The position numbers and the translations under genes are program-made. A DNA stretch of 26,549 bases, taken from the NCBI GenBank assembly GCA_937907415.1, contig CALCHY010000214.1:1-26549 (forward strand), written 5' to 3'. Below, piece by piece: positions 14,342 to 21,285 of the stretch. Position 1 is the first letter of the stretch. The number at the start of each line of letters is the position of its first letter. Below the pieces are notes generated by a model. That model saw only the letters and a list, made by a program, of their open reading frames with translations. It did no database searches and was not told the origin of the DNA. Origin of the DNA: an uncultured Trueperaceae bacterium. Lineage in GTDB: Bacteria > Deinococcota > Deinococci > Deinococcales > Trueperaceae.

Positions 14342-14504
14342 CTTGCTGTTGAGGTTTCGTCTTGGCACTATCAGTGCCCCCTCCGAGGGCCTTGAGGATG
14401 CTCACCCACCACCACTCACCAACGCCGTGCTCGAGCTCCCAGAGGCTCGCGCGATGCGCGATCGTCAAGTCGATTAGCACCGCCGCGGGGTCAGTTGAGG
14501 CGAC
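14328..14504 (-). CDS. Tail assembly chaperone T domain, +1 frame extension of G
   Basis: A 58-codon open frame that begins at the GGGGG run inside the end of gene G and ends with TGA at 14328-14330. It reads VASTDPAAVLIDLTIAHRAS, then LWELEHGVGEWWWVSILKAL and a polar tail. It has no ribosome site or good start of its own. G followed by an overlapping T frame upstream of the tape measure is the standard arrangement of tailed phages, where a fraction of ribosomes shifts to make G-T. The frame relation here is +1 (or -2), not the common -1. The fusion would bind the tape measure and tail tube proteins during assembly. Confidence 0.6.
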   Translation of the reverse strand, partial: VASTDPAAVLIDLTIAHRASLWELEHGVGEWWWVSILKALGGGTDSAKTKPQQQVRWF

Positions 14505-15066
14505 CCCCAGCAGGCTCGACGGCCTCGCGCCGTACGCCCTTGCCGCCTGATGCAGCGTCAGCCACTCCCGCGAGTCGCTCGCGAAACCACGCCCGAAGCG
14601 AGTCGGTCACCCCGTTCAACGTGGCGATCTGCGCGACCGCGTGCTGCGCCTCCACGAACGTCAACCGGTCGAGGTCAACACCGTCCATCGAGACGGCGCA
14701 GGCAGTAATCCAACGCCGCGCCAACTCGTTGACCTTGGTGAGGGCCTCCTCGTCCAGGCCGCCACCGGCCAATCGGTTGGTGGCGAAGGTGAAGAGGAAC
14801 GCCGGTAGCTCTTCGTGGCTCCGGACCCACTCGATTGGCGGGAGAGCCTTGACGGCCACCTGCTGGCCGTCCACGAGCACATACCAGTCCTTGCGGCCCT
14901 CGACGAGGCCGGGCAAGGCGTCGTGCTTGGCTTCGAGACCGTCGAGGCGGGCTTGCAGTGCGCGGTTCTGCGCCTCCAACTCCGTCAACCTGTCCGGGGT
15001 GGCGTTGACGTTGGCGTTGGCGCGCCCGAGCACGCGGCTCAAGGCGCGCCTAGCGGCGCGGGTCAC
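14491..15066 (-). CDS. Tail assembly chaperone G
   Basis: A 191-residue protein; the GTG at 15066 overlaps the tail tube stop as GTGA. The N-terminus is basic and is followed by a short coiled coil (LTELEAQNRALQARLDGLEA). The middle is the conserved-looking core (DWYVLVDGQQVAVKALPPIE, then LPAFLFTFATNRLAGGG), and a helical part ends in a Gly/Arg-rich tail. Position directly between tail tube and tape measure, and an overlapping extension frame at its 3' end, identify it as the G-type chaperone that keeps the tape measure soluble until the tube polymerises. The family assignment relies more on synteny than on motifs. Confidence 0.7.
   Translation of the reverse strand: MTRAARRALSRVLGRANANVNATPDRLTELEAQNRALQARLDGLEAKHDALPGLVEGRKDWYVLVDGQQVAVKALPPIEWVRSHEELPAFLFTFATNRLAGGGLDEEALTKVNELARRWITACAVSMDGVDLDRLTFVEAQHAVAQIATLNGVTDSLRAWFRERLAGVADAASGGKGVRREAVEPAGGRLN
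14501..14511 (-). other. Candidate +1 programmed frameshift site (G to G-T)
   Basis: On the minus strand the zero frame reads GCT GGG GGT CGC. A glycyl-tRNA on GGG can move one base forward and pair with GGG again, after which GTC GCC TCA continues in the open T frame. The G stop follows only four codons later (14491-14493). The -1 frame closes after about 11 codons, so it is not the productive one. Confidence 0.5.
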
Positions 15067-15839
15067 GCGAAGTTGGTGAGGGTGCCGAGAACCGTCTGGC
15101 CAGCAGCGAGGCTCGCCTGGATGACGACCGGCAAGTCGATGCCGTTCTCCGCGCTGTTGAGGTTGAAGTTCCCATCCAGCCCGATGGCGGCGCGGTGAAT
15201 GAGGTACTCCGTCTTCGCCGTCGCGCTCAGGGTGGATTCTTCCTCGAGGAGCACCTGGTAGTAGTTGCGGGCGCCCGAGTGCCCGAGCGGCATAACGGTG
15301 CTGGCGGCGGGCGTGTGCGTGTAATCGATGAGGATGTCGTCGTTCGCCGCCAACACGGCGGAGCCGGAGAGGGCGACGACGCGCTGGTACCCGCCGACCG
15401 TGGCGATCACGTAATCCGTGCCGAGCACGGCGGGGGTCGCGTCTGCTTTCGTGACGGTGATGGCGCTGCCGCCAGGGTGGTTGAAGGTCGCGACGCCGTT
15501 AGCGTCGAGCTTGTGCGGCTCGTCCGTGACGGTGAGGGGCGTGCCGGCCACGTCGGTCACGTCTCCCACCGCGACGTCGAGGGCGTACATGAGGTTCTGC
15601 TTCGTCCACTCTCGCAGGATGAGGTTCACGGTCAAGTTCAGCGTCTGCACGGCGCTGGCGACCTCGACCTCGGGGAAGTGGTCCATCTTCGTGCGGTAGG
15701 TCTTCTCAATGCCGAGGGTGATGTCGGCACCGAGCAGACCAACGGGGATGAGGGTGCCCTTGCCTGCACCGACCGCGCCGATGGAGACGCGCGAGCCCTT
15801 GCTGAATCCGACCTTGTCCGGGTTGACCGTGCTGAACAT
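15063..15839 (-). CDS. Major tail tube protein
   Basis: A 258-residue protein with an excellent SD (GAAGGAGGAG) before the ATG at 15839, as expected for one of the most abundant virion proteins. It starts FSTVNPDKVGFSKGSRVSIG; the N-terminal and C-terminal regions (VEVASAVQTLNLTVNLIL, then LIHRAAIGLDGNFNLNSAEN) form the tube fold. Residues about 100-180 (PLTVTDEPHKLDANG, AVLGTDYVIATVGGYQRVVA, DDILIDYTHTP) form an inserted beta module common in tail tube proteins. It is followed by the G/T chaperones and tape measure, the canonical order. Confidence 0.8.
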   Translation of the reverse strand: MFSTVNPDKVGFSKGSRVSIGAVGAGKGTLIPVGLLGADITLGIEKTYRTKMDHFPEVEVASAVQTLNLTVNLILREWTKQNLMYALDVAVGDVTDVAGTPLTVTDEPHKLDANGVATFNHPGGSAITVTKADATPAVLGTDYVIATVGGYQRVVALSGSAVLAANDDILIDYTHTPAASTVMPLGHSGARNYYQVLLEEESTLSATAKTEYLIHRAAIGLDGNFNLNSAENGIDLPVVIQASLAAGQTVLGTLTNFA

Positions 15840-15850
15840 GTTCTCCTCCT

Positions 15851-16291
15851 TCAGGAGATCCAGGAGACTTCGAGGTTGACGCGGACGGCGATGAGCCGCC
15901 CGGCGGGGCCGACTGCGTCGAGGCGCTCGTGGCCGGTGACGCGGAAGCGAGTGAGGGGCTGGGAGAGGGTGGGGTCACGGTGCCAGGTCGCGGCGAGGTC
16001 TTCGACGCGGTCGAGCACTTCGGCGGCCTGGAAGACGGTAGTGGCGTAGATGGTGGCGTCGAGGAGCCAGGTGGCGAGCTCGCGGCTGGGTTCGATGGCG
16101 TCGCCGCCGGCGAAGGAAAGGATGAGGGCGGGTACGGGGAGGTCGTCGATGCGGATGTCATCGCCGAGGATGCGTGCGCCGGCGGCGATGCTCTGCGCGC
16201 CTTTGGTGTGCTTGAGGTACGAGCGGAGGGCCTCGTGGTTGGCCAGCGTCGTGTGCACGGCCCTGAGGACGTTGGCGCGGTTACCGGCCAC
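15851..16291 (-). CDS. Tail terminator / tail completion protein
   Basis: A 146-residue protein; the GTG at 16291 lies 11 bases inside the end of the gp10-like gene. N-terminal helix (RANVLRAVHTTLANHEALRS), then strands around DLPVPALILSFAGGDAI and a long pair of strands (LLDATIYATTVF and LTRFRVTGHERLDAVGPAGR, ending NLEVSWIS). This size and strand pattern directly upstream of the tail tube gene fit the tail terminator that stops tube polymerisation and joins the head-connector. Assignment is by fold impression and synteny. Confidence 0.6.
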   Translation of the reverse strand: MAGNRANVLRAVHTTLANHEALRSYLKHTKGAQSIAAGARILGDDIRIDDLPVPALILSFAGGDAIEPSRELATWLLDATIYATTVFQAAEVLDRVEDLAATWHRDPTLSQPLTRFRVTGHERLDAVGPAGRLIAVRVNLEVSWIS

Positions 16292-16898
16292 GTTGCCAGC
16301 CTCGCTTGAACACTTCGGGTGAGATGCCGCGCGCGCTCTCGGAGGCGGGCTGCAGGATGGGGTGCCCGACTCGCGCCTGCGTCAAGAACTTGCTGGTGCC
16401 GCCCTTGGTGTGCCAGTGCCGCGTGACAAACTTGCGGCCGCGGTAGAGGCGTCCGCCCGTGCCGCCTGGCGCGCTCTGCAGGCTGCTGTTGGGTCCGCCG
16501 ACGTACATGCCCATGGCGACGGCGGTGCCGCGCGCGCGGAGATTGACCTTGCGGCGACCCTGTCCGTGCACGACCTTGCCGCGCACAGTCTGGCCGTTGC
16601 GAGTGATGCCCACCCCGTGCCGCTGCATCCACACGCCGCCGTACTTGGCGGGCACCCAGTGCGGGCGGAAGCCGAGCTCAAGGTAGGGAGCGTGCGGTGC
16701 GCTATTGACGGGGATACCCCACAGGACGCCGCGGCCATCGTCGCTGGGTGTCTGCGTGATGCTGTTAGCGCGTGTGCCAGTGTCGTTGTGCCTGACGGCC
16801 AGCACCTTGGCGCGGCCCGTGAGTTCCGTCGCCACGGCCATGAGGCCCGCGACTTGCTTGCGGCGCATCAGCGCGACGACTTGCCGGTCAAGAGGCAC
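16281..16898 (-). CDS. HK97 gp10-like neck protein
   Basis: A 205-residue protein; the GTG at 16898 overlaps the end of the previous gene by 11 bases. It begins with a helix (QVVALMRRKQVAGLMAVATE) and has a DTGTRANSITQTP segment followed by SAPHAPYLELGFRPHWVP, the familiar gp10 core in which a diglycine-rich loop follows a YxxxxEFG-like strand. The rest is basic and glycine-rich (GGPNSSLQSAPGGTGGRLYR), longer than typical gp10 proteins of about 120-150 residues. It should help join tail to connector. Confidence 0.68.
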   Translation of the reverse strand: MPLDRQVVALMRRKQVAGLMAVATELTGRAKVLAVRHNDTGTRANSITQTPSDDGRGVLWGIPVNSAPHAPYLELGFRPHWVPAKYGGVWMQRHGVGITRNGQTVRGKVVHGQGRRKVNLRARGTAVAMGMYVGGPNSSLQSAPGGTGGRLYRGRKFVTRHWHTKGGTSKFLTQARVGHPILQPASESARGISPEVFKRGWQRGR

Positions 16899-17205
16899 TA
16901 TGTGGCCTCCTGCCGAGCGCCAGACGCCACTCGCTGGATGTGATCGCGGTGGCGAGCACCTGGTAGTCGCCCGTCAAGGCGTGAGTGCTGATCGAGACGC
17001 GCGTGGCTCCCGCGAGGTTGACTTGCGTGTGCACGTGCAACTCACCCGTGAGGATGCCCTCCAGGGCCGCCTCCTGCTGCCAGGCCCTCGAAGGGGCGGC
17101 CATGTAGGCGGGGCCCTCCCACAGCGGCGTGCCCGTCTCGCTGGCCTTGTGGCCGGCGTCCAGCACGTCCTCGTCCTTGTAGACCTTTGCTGTGCAGTTG
17201 ACCAT
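16888..17205 (-). CDS. Putative head closure / stopper protein
   Basis: A 105-residue protein whose ATG shares one base with the preceding stop (TGATG). Segments VNCTAKVYKDEDVLDAGH, LWEGPAYMAAPSRAWQ and LTGELHVHTQVNLAGATRVS are mostly beta. The size, the VYKDE start and a position between the connector adaptor and the gp10-like protein fit the head closure (stopper) family. I do not see a decisive motif, so the call rests on synteny. Confidence 0.55.
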   Translation of the reverse strand: MVNCTAKVYKDEDVLDAGHKASETGTPLWEGPAYMAAPSRAWQQEAALEGILTGELHVHTQVNLAGATRVSISTHALTGDYQVLATAITSSEWRLALGRRPHSAS

Positions 17206-17765
17206 CAGGCGACCGCCACGTTGCTGATCCAGGGGCGCAGGAGCTGCTCGGCTGCGGGGACGGGGAACGCGTCACGGCGCTCCGTGCCGCTGAAGTCGCC
17301 GAGACTCACGAAGTCGTACCGCGAGCGCTCGGCGTCGGCGAGGCTGAGGTAATGCTGCGCTAGGAGAGCCCCGGCGCGATTGATGGCCGCGGGGATCTCG
17401 ACGATGCCGCGCTCCACCTCGAGGCGGTACGTGCCCGCCTGCCAGGGGAGCTGGTCGTAGGCGGCGTCGAAGAGTTCGAGGCCGTGCCGCTGCAACTCCC
17501 ACAACTGGTTGCTGGCGATGGCCGGAACCACGTCGGAGACCGCCGTAACGTCCCGAGGCAACCGCAACAGGTAGGTGGCTGCGGCCTGGCGGATGGTGAG
17601 GGTCTCCGTGACACTGGCGCCCCACTTGAGGCCCGTGCGGGCCTCTATCGCCTGCTCCGCGAACGCCAACGCCGCCGCCAAGTTGTCCGGCAACGGATCG
17701 GGCGCAACTGGCACGGCGTAACCGGCCAACGGAAGCACCTGGGTGGGGACCAACCAGCCGGACAC
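17205..17765 (-). CDS. Head-tail connector adaptor (gp6/gp15-like)
   Basis: A 186-residue protein; the GTG at 17765 comes two bases after the preceding stop and uses GAGGAG from the end of that gene. It is mainly helical: LPDNLAAALAFAEQAIEART, then TETLTIRQAAATYLLRLPRD and a long C-terminal helical part (AAINRAGALLAQHYLSLADA). The helix followed by a TxxxTGLKW-type strand is typical of adaptor proteins that form a ring below the portal. The call fits the position between capsid and stopper genes. Confidence 0.65.
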   Translation of the reverse strand: MSGWLVPTQVLPLAGYAVPVAPDPLPDNLAAALAFAEQAIEARTGLKWGASVTETLTIRQAAATYLLRLPRDVTAVSDVVPAIASNQLWELQRHGLELFDAAYDQLPWQAGTYRLEVERGIVEIPAAINRAGALLAQHYLSLADAERSRYDFVSLGDFSGTERRDAFPVPAAEQLLRPWISNVAVA

Positions 17766-17767
17766 AG

Positions 17768-18118
17768 TTACTCCTCGACGACCTGGAGGTCGTAGGTGGC
17801 CTTGAGGCGCTCGAAGTCCGCTCGGGCCATGGGTCGGGCAGTGTGTCCGTCGTAGATGGTGCGGCCGAGCATCACGCGGCCAGCCGCGCTATTCGAGCCG
17901 ACCCGAACGAGGAGCGTTGCAGGCTCCGCCGCGGGCGCGGCGGCCTCCTGCTCCTGGGCAGCTGGTTCGACCACCTGCGCGGCGGCTGGCTCCTGCGGCG
18001 CCTCAGGAGCTGCGAGCTGCTCCTCGAGAGTGACCTCAACGGGCGCCTTGGTCTCCTCCACGGGCGGGCTCGCCTTCTTCTGGGCTGCCTGCTTCTTAGT
18101 TGGGGCCTTCTTGCTCAT
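17768..18118 (-). CDS. Ala/Pro/Glu-rich small structural protein
   Basis: A 116-residue protein from the ATG at 18118, which overlaps the previous stop (ATGA). The first 70 residues are low complexity: a lysine-rich start (MSKKAPTKKQAAQKKASPP) and an Ala/Glu/Pro/Gln-rich linker. The last 45 residues form a small domain (LLVRVGSNSAAGRVMLGRTI, then ARPMARADFERLKATYDLQV). It looks like a tethered head or neck accessory. I do not recognise a family. The composition could also reflect a flexible virion-surface linker. Confidence 0.6.
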   Translation of the reverse strand: MSKKAPTKKQAAQKKASPPVEETKAPVEVTLEEQLAAPEAPQEPAAAQVVEPAAQEQEAAAPAAEPATLLVRVGSNSAAGRVMLGRTIYDGHTARPMARADFERLKATYDLQVVEE

Positions 18119-18699
18119 GTGGGCGTCCACTCCTTCCAACCGCTCGTGTCGGTCTCGGTGGTGTCCTTGAGGGCGATGTACGCCTTCGTGCCGTCCACGC
18201 GGATGCTCCCCGCTGGCGCCGCTGTGCCAAGCACCTGCGTGACGCCGTTCGCGAGAGTGGCGCCGGAGACGGTCACGTCGGTGCTCGACTTGGCTAGCGC
18301 GATGGCGTTGCCAGCCGCGCCAGCCGCGAGAGCCGTGACTGTGATTGCCGCAGTGCTGGACGCGGCGACAGATACGCCCTCTCCGGCAGCCACGAGCGTG
18401 AGGGCTGCCAGGACGTTGTCTCTCGTTGCAGCGGCAGTTCCGCCGATTTCGGCCTCGTTCGCGCCAGGGGCGGACGCGACGAGCGTGATGACCGCCGTCC
18501 CGACCGTGATCGTGTCGGCGGCGGTGCCGGTGCCGGTGAGGGTGATTGTGCCGGACGCCTTGACGCCAGCGACGGCCGAGACCGGCGCGCCGGTCTGGCC
18601 GATAGCGTCTTGCACGTACCGGGCTTGGGCGCCGAGCTCTGGCAGCTCAGCGCCTCCCTTCCCGGCCTCGCCAGATACCCGAGGAACAACGCGGCTCAT
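18115..18699 (-). CDS. Putative capsid decoration or head-fibre protein
   Basis: A 194-residue protein from the ATG at 18699, which overlaps the capsid stop as TAATG. After a short N-terminal linker, residues 65-160 carry the phage beta domain pattern ASGTITLTGTGTAADTITVG, IGGTAAATRDNVLAALTL, TVTALAAGAAGNAIALA and TDVTVSGATLANGV, seen in many virion surface proteins. The C-terminus (GTKAYIALKDTTETDTSGWK) resembles tail or head fibre ends. Its place directly after the major capsid gene suggests a decoration or head-fibre role; a structural role is likely, the exact one is inference. Confidence 0.6.
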   Translation of the reverse strand: MSRVVPRVSGEAGKGGAELPELGAQARYVQDAIGQTGAPVSAVAGVKASGTITLTGTGTAADTITVGTAVITLVASAPGANEAEIGGTAAATRDNVLAALTLVAAGEGVSVAASSTAAITVTALAAGAAGNAIALAKSSTDVTVSGATLANGVTQVLGTAAPAGSIRVDGTKAYIALKDTTETDTSGWKEWTPT

Positions 18700-20360
18700 T
18701 AGGCGCTCGCCTTCGCCAGGACGCCGACGCGCTTCACGATGGCCGTAGGCCACTGGTACCCGAGCCCGACCCACGCCTGCAGTTGCAGCTTCGTGATGAA
18801 GTCTTCGGCGCGGTGCGGCTCGATGCGGATCGAGAGAGCGTCACCGATGACGGGGATGTCGCGGTGGACCAGGAAGAGCGTGCTGGCCTTGCCAACCGCG
18901 CTGCCTTGTGTCTGGTTGTCCGGCAGTTGCGGGACGCCGTAGACGGGGATGCGGCGGTAGTACCCGACGGGCACGGGCCCGACGGCATTACCGAGGCCCA
19001 TGCCACCACCACCGGACGCGCTGAGAAAGGCATCGCCGAGGGACGTCGCGCGGTTCGCGACGATGTCCGCGAAGTCGTCCGCGATGCTGATGGGCGCGTA
19101 GATGGCCAGGCGGCCGATCTGGTTGCGGTACCGAGCCGGTAGCGCACGCACGAGGCTCGAGAGGATGTCGAGCGTGAACGCGTCACCGTTCGCGCCAGCG
19201 ACGACCGACGTGAAGCCAGTCATGGCCATGAGGCCCTTGAACTGGGTCGGGTCGGGGTTGACGCCCGTGCCGAGGAAGAACACGCGGTCCTCTTCGTACT
19301 GCGCGGCGCCGCGCATCCCCGGCAGGAGGTGTTTTCCGACGAAGGATGCGCCTTGCGCGTTGAACTCCTGGAAGGAGTCTGGCACTACGACCTTCGAGTT
19401 CATCTCGGCGACCTCGATGTCGAACGTGTCGACGGTCGGCTCGCTGTCCGTGATCGCCGCAGTGCTCACGCGGTTCCACTGGTGGGTGATGCCCGCGCGG
19501 TCGAAGCGCGGGAACGTGTGCTTCTTTGTGCCGGCCATCGGCACGGTGGTCACGTGGTTGCGGAACACCACGTCCGGCTCGGGCTTGACGATGAACTGGC
19601 GGGCCAGCTCCTCGTAGACGACCGTGCCGTTCGCCTCGATGGTGAGGGCGCGCTGGTGGATGCCGGCCTCGGCCAGCATGTTGTACGCCTCGGTGAGCTG
19701 CCGAGTGCTGGGGCGCTGACCCGCGATCTGCGGGACGATGGTGCGCGCCAGGACCTCACCGAGGAGCTGCTCACCGTCCATCTTGTTGTTACGGACGCGG
19801 ATCCCGCTCGCGATGGCGGCCATGGGGTTCTCCGGTTGGCGAAGGATGGCGCGCAGCTCGGGGGTGAGCTCGACCTGCTCGGTGGCGGGCGTGGCCGCGG
19901 TCGCCAGGCGCGCCTGCAGGCCGTAGTCGGCGTCGAGCTGCTCCTGCGCCGCGGCGCGGGCGTCGACCTCGCTCACGCCTTCCTCGACCTGGAGGATGGA
20001 GGCGCGGGCCTGCAGCCAGGACTCGCGCGCGGAGCGCTGCTCGGGCTTGGCTGCGGGCCTCTCGTCGGCCTTCGCCTCGGCCTTGCCCGTCGGCTCGGTC
20101 TCCGCGGCGCGGGCCTGGACGGCCGGCTGCGCGGCGGGTTCGGTCACGTGCAGGTGCACGTCACCGCGACCGAGGCCAAGGAGACGCGCGAGGAGACCGC
20201 GGTTCTCGGTCTCGGACTCGTCCGAGTCGGCGCCCTCCATCTTGGAGCGCACCTCCGGCGAGAGCTTCTCGTAGGCTGCCTTCGCCTGCTTCTCCGCGTC
20301 CGCCTGAGCGACGCCTTCGGCGACGAGCTGGGCGGCTCGAGCCTGGATCCACTTGTTCAT
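18699..20360 (-). CDS. Scaffold-major capsid protein from internal in-frame start
   Basis: A 553-residue product nested in the fusion ORF. The ATG at 20360 (MNKWIQARAAQLVAEG) is preceded by AAGGAGGGGAAC, the strongest ribosome site in this part of the operon and unexpected in the middle of a gene. It would give scaffold plus capsid without protease, in the excess needed for 415 or more capsid subunits per head, comparable in logic to lambda C/Nu3. It predicts that the protease-containing form is a minor product. The start is a strong inference, not proven. Confidence 0.6.
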   Translation of the reverse strand: MNKWIQARAAQLVAEGVAQADAEKQAKAAYEKLSPEVRSKMEGADSDESETENRGLLARLLGLGRGDVHLHVTEPAAQPAVQARAAETEPTGKAEAKADERPAAKPEQRSARESWLQARASILQVEEGVSEVDARAAAQEQLDADYGLQARLATAATPATEQVELTPELRAILRQPENPMAAIASGIRVRNNKMDGEQLLGEVLARTIVPQIAGQRPSTRQLTEAYNMLAEAGIHQRALTIEANGTVVYEELARQFIVKPEPDVVFRNHVTTVPMAGTKKHTFPRFDRAGITHQWNRVSTAAITDSEPTVDTFDIEVAEMNSKVVVPDSFQEFNAQGASFVGKHLLPGMRGAAQYEEDRVFFLGTGVNPDPTQFKGLMAMTGFTSVVAGANGDAFTLDILSSLVRALPARYRNQIGRLAIYAPISIADDFADIVANRATSLGDAFLSASGGGGMGLGNAVGPVPVGYYRRIPVYGVPQLPDNQTQGSAVGKASTLFLVHRDIPVIGDALSIRIEPHRAEDFITKLQLQAWVGLGYQWPTAIVKRVGVLAKASA

Positions 20361-21227
20361 GTTCCCCTCCTTGTGGGGTCTCGCGCGCTGGGACCGTCCC
20401 AGGCCGAGGTTGGTGTGCCGCTCGAGGTGAGCGCGGGCTCGGTCCGCTACTTGCGCAGCGGTGAGGCTGGCGAAGGGCGGGATGGTTACGCGGCCCTGCT
20501 CGAGGTCGTCGAGCGCGCGCCGGAGTTGGGTTTCGTCCACGGAGTGGCTGCGTTCGTCGTGATGCGGTAGCCAGGCGAGCTGGCGGACTTGGTCGGGGTC
20601 GGTGATCTCGCCGTTCAGGACCTTGGGGTCCACGACGGCGTACGCCCAGAGGGCCGGCAGGGCGCGGAGCGCCAGGACGTCGGCGCCGGGCACTCCCGGC
20701 ACATCGACGAGGGAGAGGCCGGTGTGCTCGGGCTCTGGGGAGAGTCGGTGGTAGACCTCGGCCTTGTCCTTGCCGGCGTACGCGCGGCGCTCGGTCTCGA
20801 CCGGGACGAACTCCAGGCTGGCGCTGCCGATCTTGCCCTCGCGCACCAGCTGCAGCACCGTGGGGTCGAGCACCTTGACCTCGACCTCGAGCTGTGGTGT
20901 GAAGTCGACGCGAGTGGCGCGGCCCACGTTCGGCTGGCCCTTGACCCCGCGGAGTTCAGGCAGGTTGTGCTGGAGGGAGACGGTGCGGTGCTGCTGGTAT
21001 CCCTGCCACCAGTCCCTGAGCAAGGCCTCGGCCGTGATGACGGTCCCGTAGTGGTCCGCGATCGTGTCGTTGCTGGCGCGCAAGAGCAGCGTGTCGCCCG
21101 CCCCCGCCCGGACCGTCAAGCCAACGCGACGGCGCTCCACGCCCGGCGTGGCCGGGGCGGCGCGGAACCTGAGCAGGTTGGTGAGTCGTCGAGAAATGAC
21201 AAGCCCTCCGGGTGCAGTGGTTTCCAA
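18699..21227 (-). CDS. Prohead protease - major capsid protein fusion
   Basis: An 842-codon ORF. Residues about 30-230 match S78-type prohead proteases: the SLQHN histidine (H87) and LVREGKIGSASLEFVP around S135/S137 fit the catalytic His and Ser regions. Residues about 290-455 are charged, helical and low complexity, like a scaffold (delta) domain. Residues about 455-842 are an HK97-fold capsid protein (NPMAAIASGIRVRNNKMDGE, then RFDRAGITHQWNRVSTAAI and VGLGYQWPTAIVKRVGVL). An internal in-frame ATG at 20360 has AAGGAGGGG upstream. The outer start is uncertain: TTG 21227 lies within a hairpin, ATT 21197 is ideally spaced from GGAGG, GTG 21140 has no ribosome site. Confidence 0.85.
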   Translation of the reverse strand: METTAPGGLVISRRLTNLLRFRAAPATPGVERRRVGLTVRAGAGDTLLLRASNDTIADHYGTVITAEALLRDWWQGYQQHRTVSLQHNLPELRGVKGQPNVGRATRVDFTPQLEVEVKVLDPTVLQLVREGKIGSASLEFVPVETERRAYAGKDKAEVYHRLSPEPEHTGLSLVDVPGVPGADVLALRALPALWAYAVVDPKVLNGEITDPDQVRQLAWLPHHDERSHSVDETQLRRALDDLEQGRVTIPPFASLTAAQVADRARAHLERHTNLGLGRSQRARPHKEGNMNKWIQARAAQLVAEGVAQADAEKQAKAAYEKLSPEVRSKMEGADSDESETENRGLLARLLGLGRGDVHLHVTEPAAQPAVQARAAETEPTGKAEAKADERPAAKPEQRSARESWLQARASILQVEEGVSEVDARAAAQEQLDADYGLQARLATAATPATEQVELTPELRAILRQPENPMAAIASGIRVRNNKMDGEQLLGEVLARTIVPQIAGQRPSTRQLTEAYNMLAEAGIHQRALTIEANGTVVYEELARQFIVKPEPDVVFRNHVTTVPMAGTKKHTFPRFDRAGITHQWNRVSTAAITDSEPTVDTFDIEVAEMNSKVVVPDSFQEFNAQGASFVGKHLLPGMRGAAQYEEDRVFFLGTGVNPDPTQFKGLMAMTGFTSVVAGANGDAFTLDILSSLVRALPARYRNQIGRLAIYAPISIADDFADIVANRATSLGDAFLSASGGGGMGLGNAVGPVPVGYYRRIPVYGVPQLPDNQTQGSAVGKASTLFLVHRDIPVIGDALSIRIEPHRAEDFITKLQLQAWVGLGYQWPTAIVKRVGVLAKASA
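20363..20372 (-). promoter_or_regulatory. Internal ribosome binding site within the capsid fusion gene
   Basis: On the minus strand AAGGAGGGG lies just upstream of the in-frame ATG at 20360. It overlaps codons for HKEGN of the fusion protein. No comparable site exists at the outer start that is free of secondary structure. Confidence 0.65.
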
Positions 21228-21243
21228 CTGCGGCCCGGAGGGC
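21203..21243 (-). promoter_or_regulatory. Leader hairpin sequestering the SD of the capsid fusion gene
   Basis: GCCCTCCGGG and CCCGGAGGGC are perfect 10-bp complements (21203-21212 and 21234-21243), with an inner stem GCAG-TGG/CCA-CTGC around AAA and one bulge. The 3' arm on the minus strand contains the only GGAGGG before the protease coding region. It shares the sequence TTGGCCCTCCGGGCCGCA with the leader at 3933-3984. Confidence 0.6.
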
Positions 21244-21257
21244 CAATTGCTAACGGA

Positions 21258-21285
21258 AGTGTAGCACGAGACGCGTGCTAGTCAA
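21258..21285 (-). promoter_or_regulatory. Sigma70 promoter of the capsid gene
   Basis: On the minus strand TTGACT (21285-21280) and TACACT (21263-21258) are 16 bases apart, with TG one base before the -10 box (extended -10). The -35 box overlaps the stop codon of the minor head protein gene. The transcript would begin close to 21251 and lead straight into the SD-sequestering hairpin. This gives capsid and later structural genes a second, independent transcription input. Confidence 0.7.

Noticed and set aside
13529..14368. Minus-strand open frame of 279 codons between T and the tape measure
   Set aside because: Antisense of the clear zinc-ribbon HNH gene, whose cysteine motifs are unambiguous.
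14450..14508. Standard -1 frameshift for G-T
   Set aside because: The -1 frame after the G run meets TAA within about 11 codons; the +1 frame is open for 58.
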